64,000 bases of DNA from a bacterium. Lineage in GTDB: Bacteria; Bacillota; Clostridia; Lachnospirales; Lachnospiraceae. Position 1 is the stretch's first letter. The number at the start of each line of letters is the position of its first letter. The stretch is taken from assembly GCA_023664305.1 (NCBI GenBank), contig JAMPFT010000002.1:146440-210439 (forward strand), read 5' to 3'. The notes below the pieces were generated by a model. It was given only the letters and a program-made list of their open reading frames with translations. It made no database searches and was not told the origin of the DNA. The position numbers and the translations under genes were made by a program. Positions 62,821-64,000 of the stretch are shown piece by piece.

Positions 62821-63567
62821 ATGCCATACATAAATTTAGAAGATGTAAACATATTTTATGAGGAGTTTGGAAAAGGAGAAACCGTTCTGTTTCTGCACAG
62901 CCATTTCAGCAGGGCGTTGTTGGCGTTTTCCGGCCAGATTCTGCCCTTTGCCGGGAGATACCGCTGTCTGTATCCCGATTTCCGCGGACATGGACGTACA
63001 ACTTCAGAAAATCTTTTCTGGGACAGCCGCAAAATTGCAGATGACATGGCACAGTTTCTTGACGCATTGAAAATAGAACATGCGCATCTGATCGGCTACA
63101 GCTGCGGTGCTTATGTAGGCTGCTATATGGCGTCAAAATATCCGAAGAAGGTCAGAAGCCTTGTGACGATAGGGGGCGGCGCTTACCCGAGGCCGGACGG
63201 GGCGGATGACTTTCTGCCTGAAAAGCTGCTTGCCAAAGGGGAGACGGGCTTTATTGAAGACATGCGGCTAAGGCATCTTGAGGCTCACAGGGGCGACTGG
63301 CGGACATATCTCAGAATGACTGTCGCCGACTGGAAGAAACATCCCAATCTGTCTGAGGACGAATGGAAGAGCATAAAATGCCCGGCTCTTTTTATAAACG
63401 GCGAAAACGATCCTTTTGGCACTTGCGCAGAGCTGCAGGAAAAAGTACCGCATTCGAGAAGCTGCGAGATCAAAAACGGCGGACACAGACCGCACTTTGT
63501 GGGAGAGCAGATCGATGAAGTAAATGCAGTGATACTGGATTTTTTGAAAGGAATTGATTTGTTATGA
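62821..63567 (+). CDS. Alpha/beta hydrolase
   Basis: 248 residues. Oxyanion region FLHSHFS, nucleophile elbow GYSCGA, acid in GENDPFG and catalytic His in NGGHRPHF. No signal peptide. Substrate unknown. AATATTTGGAGGAAG precedes the ATG. A tRNA promoter follows the stop. Confidence 0.88.
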   Translation: MPYINLEDVNIFYEEFGKGETVLFLHSHFSRALLAFSGQILPFAGRYRCLYPDFRGHGRTTSENLFWDSRKIADDMAQFLDALKIEHAHLIGYSCGAYVGCYMASKYPKKVRSLVTIGGGAYPRPDGADDFLPEKLLAKGETGFIEDMRLRHLEAHRGDWRTYLRMTVADWKKHPNLSEDEWKSIKCPALFINGENDPFGTCAELQEKVPHSRSCEIKNGGHRPHFVGEQIDEVNAVILDFLKGIDLL

Positions 63568-63594
63568 AAAATTGGTAAAAATGAAAAAAACAGG

Positions 63595-63623
63595 TTGACA
63601 GGTAAACGCCTTTTTGATAAAAT
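63595..63623 (+). promoter_or_regulatory. Promoter of the tRNA-Ser genes
   Basis: TTGACA (63595-63600), 17 bp and TAAAAT (63618-63623), 30 bp before the first tRNA. Confidence 0.75.
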
Positions 63624-63653
63624 ATTTTTTGCCGTTGAAATAGCGGCTCGCTT

Positions 63654-63739
63654 GGAGAGATATCGAAGTGGTCATAACGAGGCGGTCTTGAAAACCGTTT
63701 GTCCGCAAGGGCGCGTGGGTTCGAATCCCACTCTCTCCG
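63654..63739 (+). tRNA. tRNA-Ser (anticodon TGA)
   Basis: Acceptor GGAGAGA/TCTCTCC, anticodon loop CTTGAAA (TGA), a long variable arm typical of serine tRNAs, and the T-loop GGTTCGAATCC. The sequence ends with G and C, so CCA is not encoded. Confidence 0.95.
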
Positions 63740-63799
63740 CTGGGGATGAACAGGGAGCCCCGATAAACAAATAGAAAGTTGATGCGATTCAGTTTGCTT

Positions 63800-63888
63800 G
63801 GAGAAGTACCCAAGAGGCCGAAGGGACACCCCTGGAAAGGGTGCAGGTCGTTAATAGCGGCGCGAGGGTTCAAATCCCTCCTTCTCCG
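63800..63888 (+). tRNA. tRNA-Ser (anticodon GGA)
   Basis: Acceptor GGAGAAG/CTTCTCC, anticodon loop CCTGGAAAG (GGA), long variable arm, T-loop GGTTCAAATCC. Second serine tRNA in tandem, about 60 bp after the first, sharing its promoter. Confidence 0.95.
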
Positions 63889-63939
63889 TTCGGAAACAGA
63901 CGGCAGCGTTCTGGTTCCCGCAGACGAAGGTCTGTGTTC

Positions 63940-63951
63940 TGCTCTTTGACA
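63940..63951 (+). promoter_or_regulatory. boxA-like antitermination site
   Basis: TGCTCTTTGACA matches the boxA sequence found in rRNA leaders (TGCTCTTT). It suggests that an rRNA operon starts just past the right edge. No rRNA sequence is in the window. Confidence 0.5.
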
Positions 63952-64000
63952 AGTAAACAGTAATGCAACCCTGAAAATTCCAGAAAAGAATTATTCAGAG

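Overview
The window reads as chromosomal DNA of a Gram-positive gut anaerobe of the Lachnospiraceae (Clostridia). Grounds: Firmicutes-type Shine-Dalgarno sequences (AGGAGG) before nearly every gene, a class III fructose-1,6-bisphosphatase, an FMN riboswitch driving a RibU-type ECF S-component, CUT1 sugar-ABC genes with no dedicated ATPase, a Clostridia-type t6A gene cluster, and many lipoproteins with an LxAC/LTAC lipobox. No phage, integron or CRISPR array was seen. The taxonomic call rests on gene content and style, not on a database comparison.

Layout. 1-830: the 3' end of a metallophosphoesterase, then two copies of a ~95-bp palindromic element. 830-6260: a LacI-controlled sugar ABC importer (lipoprotein, two permeases), a HAD phosphatase and the convergent LacI repressor. 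6260-8170: an orphan LytTR response regulator behind an unusual repeated leader, a minisatellite, and a nitroreductase. 8270-8560: amplified palindromic elements. 8675-10083: a FliD-like protein and a partner. 10155-16675: zinc-ribbon membrane proteins, a PBECR4-type nuclease behind a strongly structured small RNA, a cytoplasmic pectinesterase, a methyltransferase, a nucleoside phosphorylase and an APH-like kinase. 16792-32764: housekeeping genes (secA, prfB, tex, fbp) with membrane proteins between them, ending in a heterodimeric ABC exporter. 32800-35303: more palindromic elements, FMN riboswitch, ribU and a metallophosphoesterase. 35257-38700: an AT-rich accessory stretch (methyltransferase, NUDIX, a nuclease-like remnant, an Mrr restriction enzyme, a broken IS66 transposase). 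39049-42931: two lipoproteins. 42985-53392: a plant-glycoside utilisation locus (AraC regulator, GPH symporter, GH1, SGNH esterase, permuted GH3, GH78). 53657-56767: an XRE-TPR regulator, an ECF sigma factor with a fused C-terminal domain and ECF-type promoter, and a YcxB-like protein. 56854-62770: tsaE-tsaB-rimI-rnz-tsaD-ispD with two minisatellites. 62821-64000: a hydrolase, two tRNA-Ser genes and a boxA-like sequence suggesting that an rRNA operon follows.

How it works together. The LacI block imports a sugar and probably dephosphorylates a product. The 43-53 kb block lacks signal peptides on its hydrolases, so it should import intact (acylated) rhamno-glucosides and strip them in the cytoplasm. 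The t6A cluster, RNase Z and tRNA-Ser genes form a translation-related neighbourhood.

Most interesting non-coding features: (1) a ~175-nt RNA at 12247-12455 (minus) with a perfect consensus promoter, two apparent pseudoknots and a terminator, directly before a predicted nuclease gene; (2) a palindromic element whose outer arms are private to each copy yet self-complementary, with compensatory changes in an inner stem; (3) a reusable hairpin-plus-ribosome-binding-site leader before four unrelated genes; (4) four separate minisatellites in intergenic gaps.
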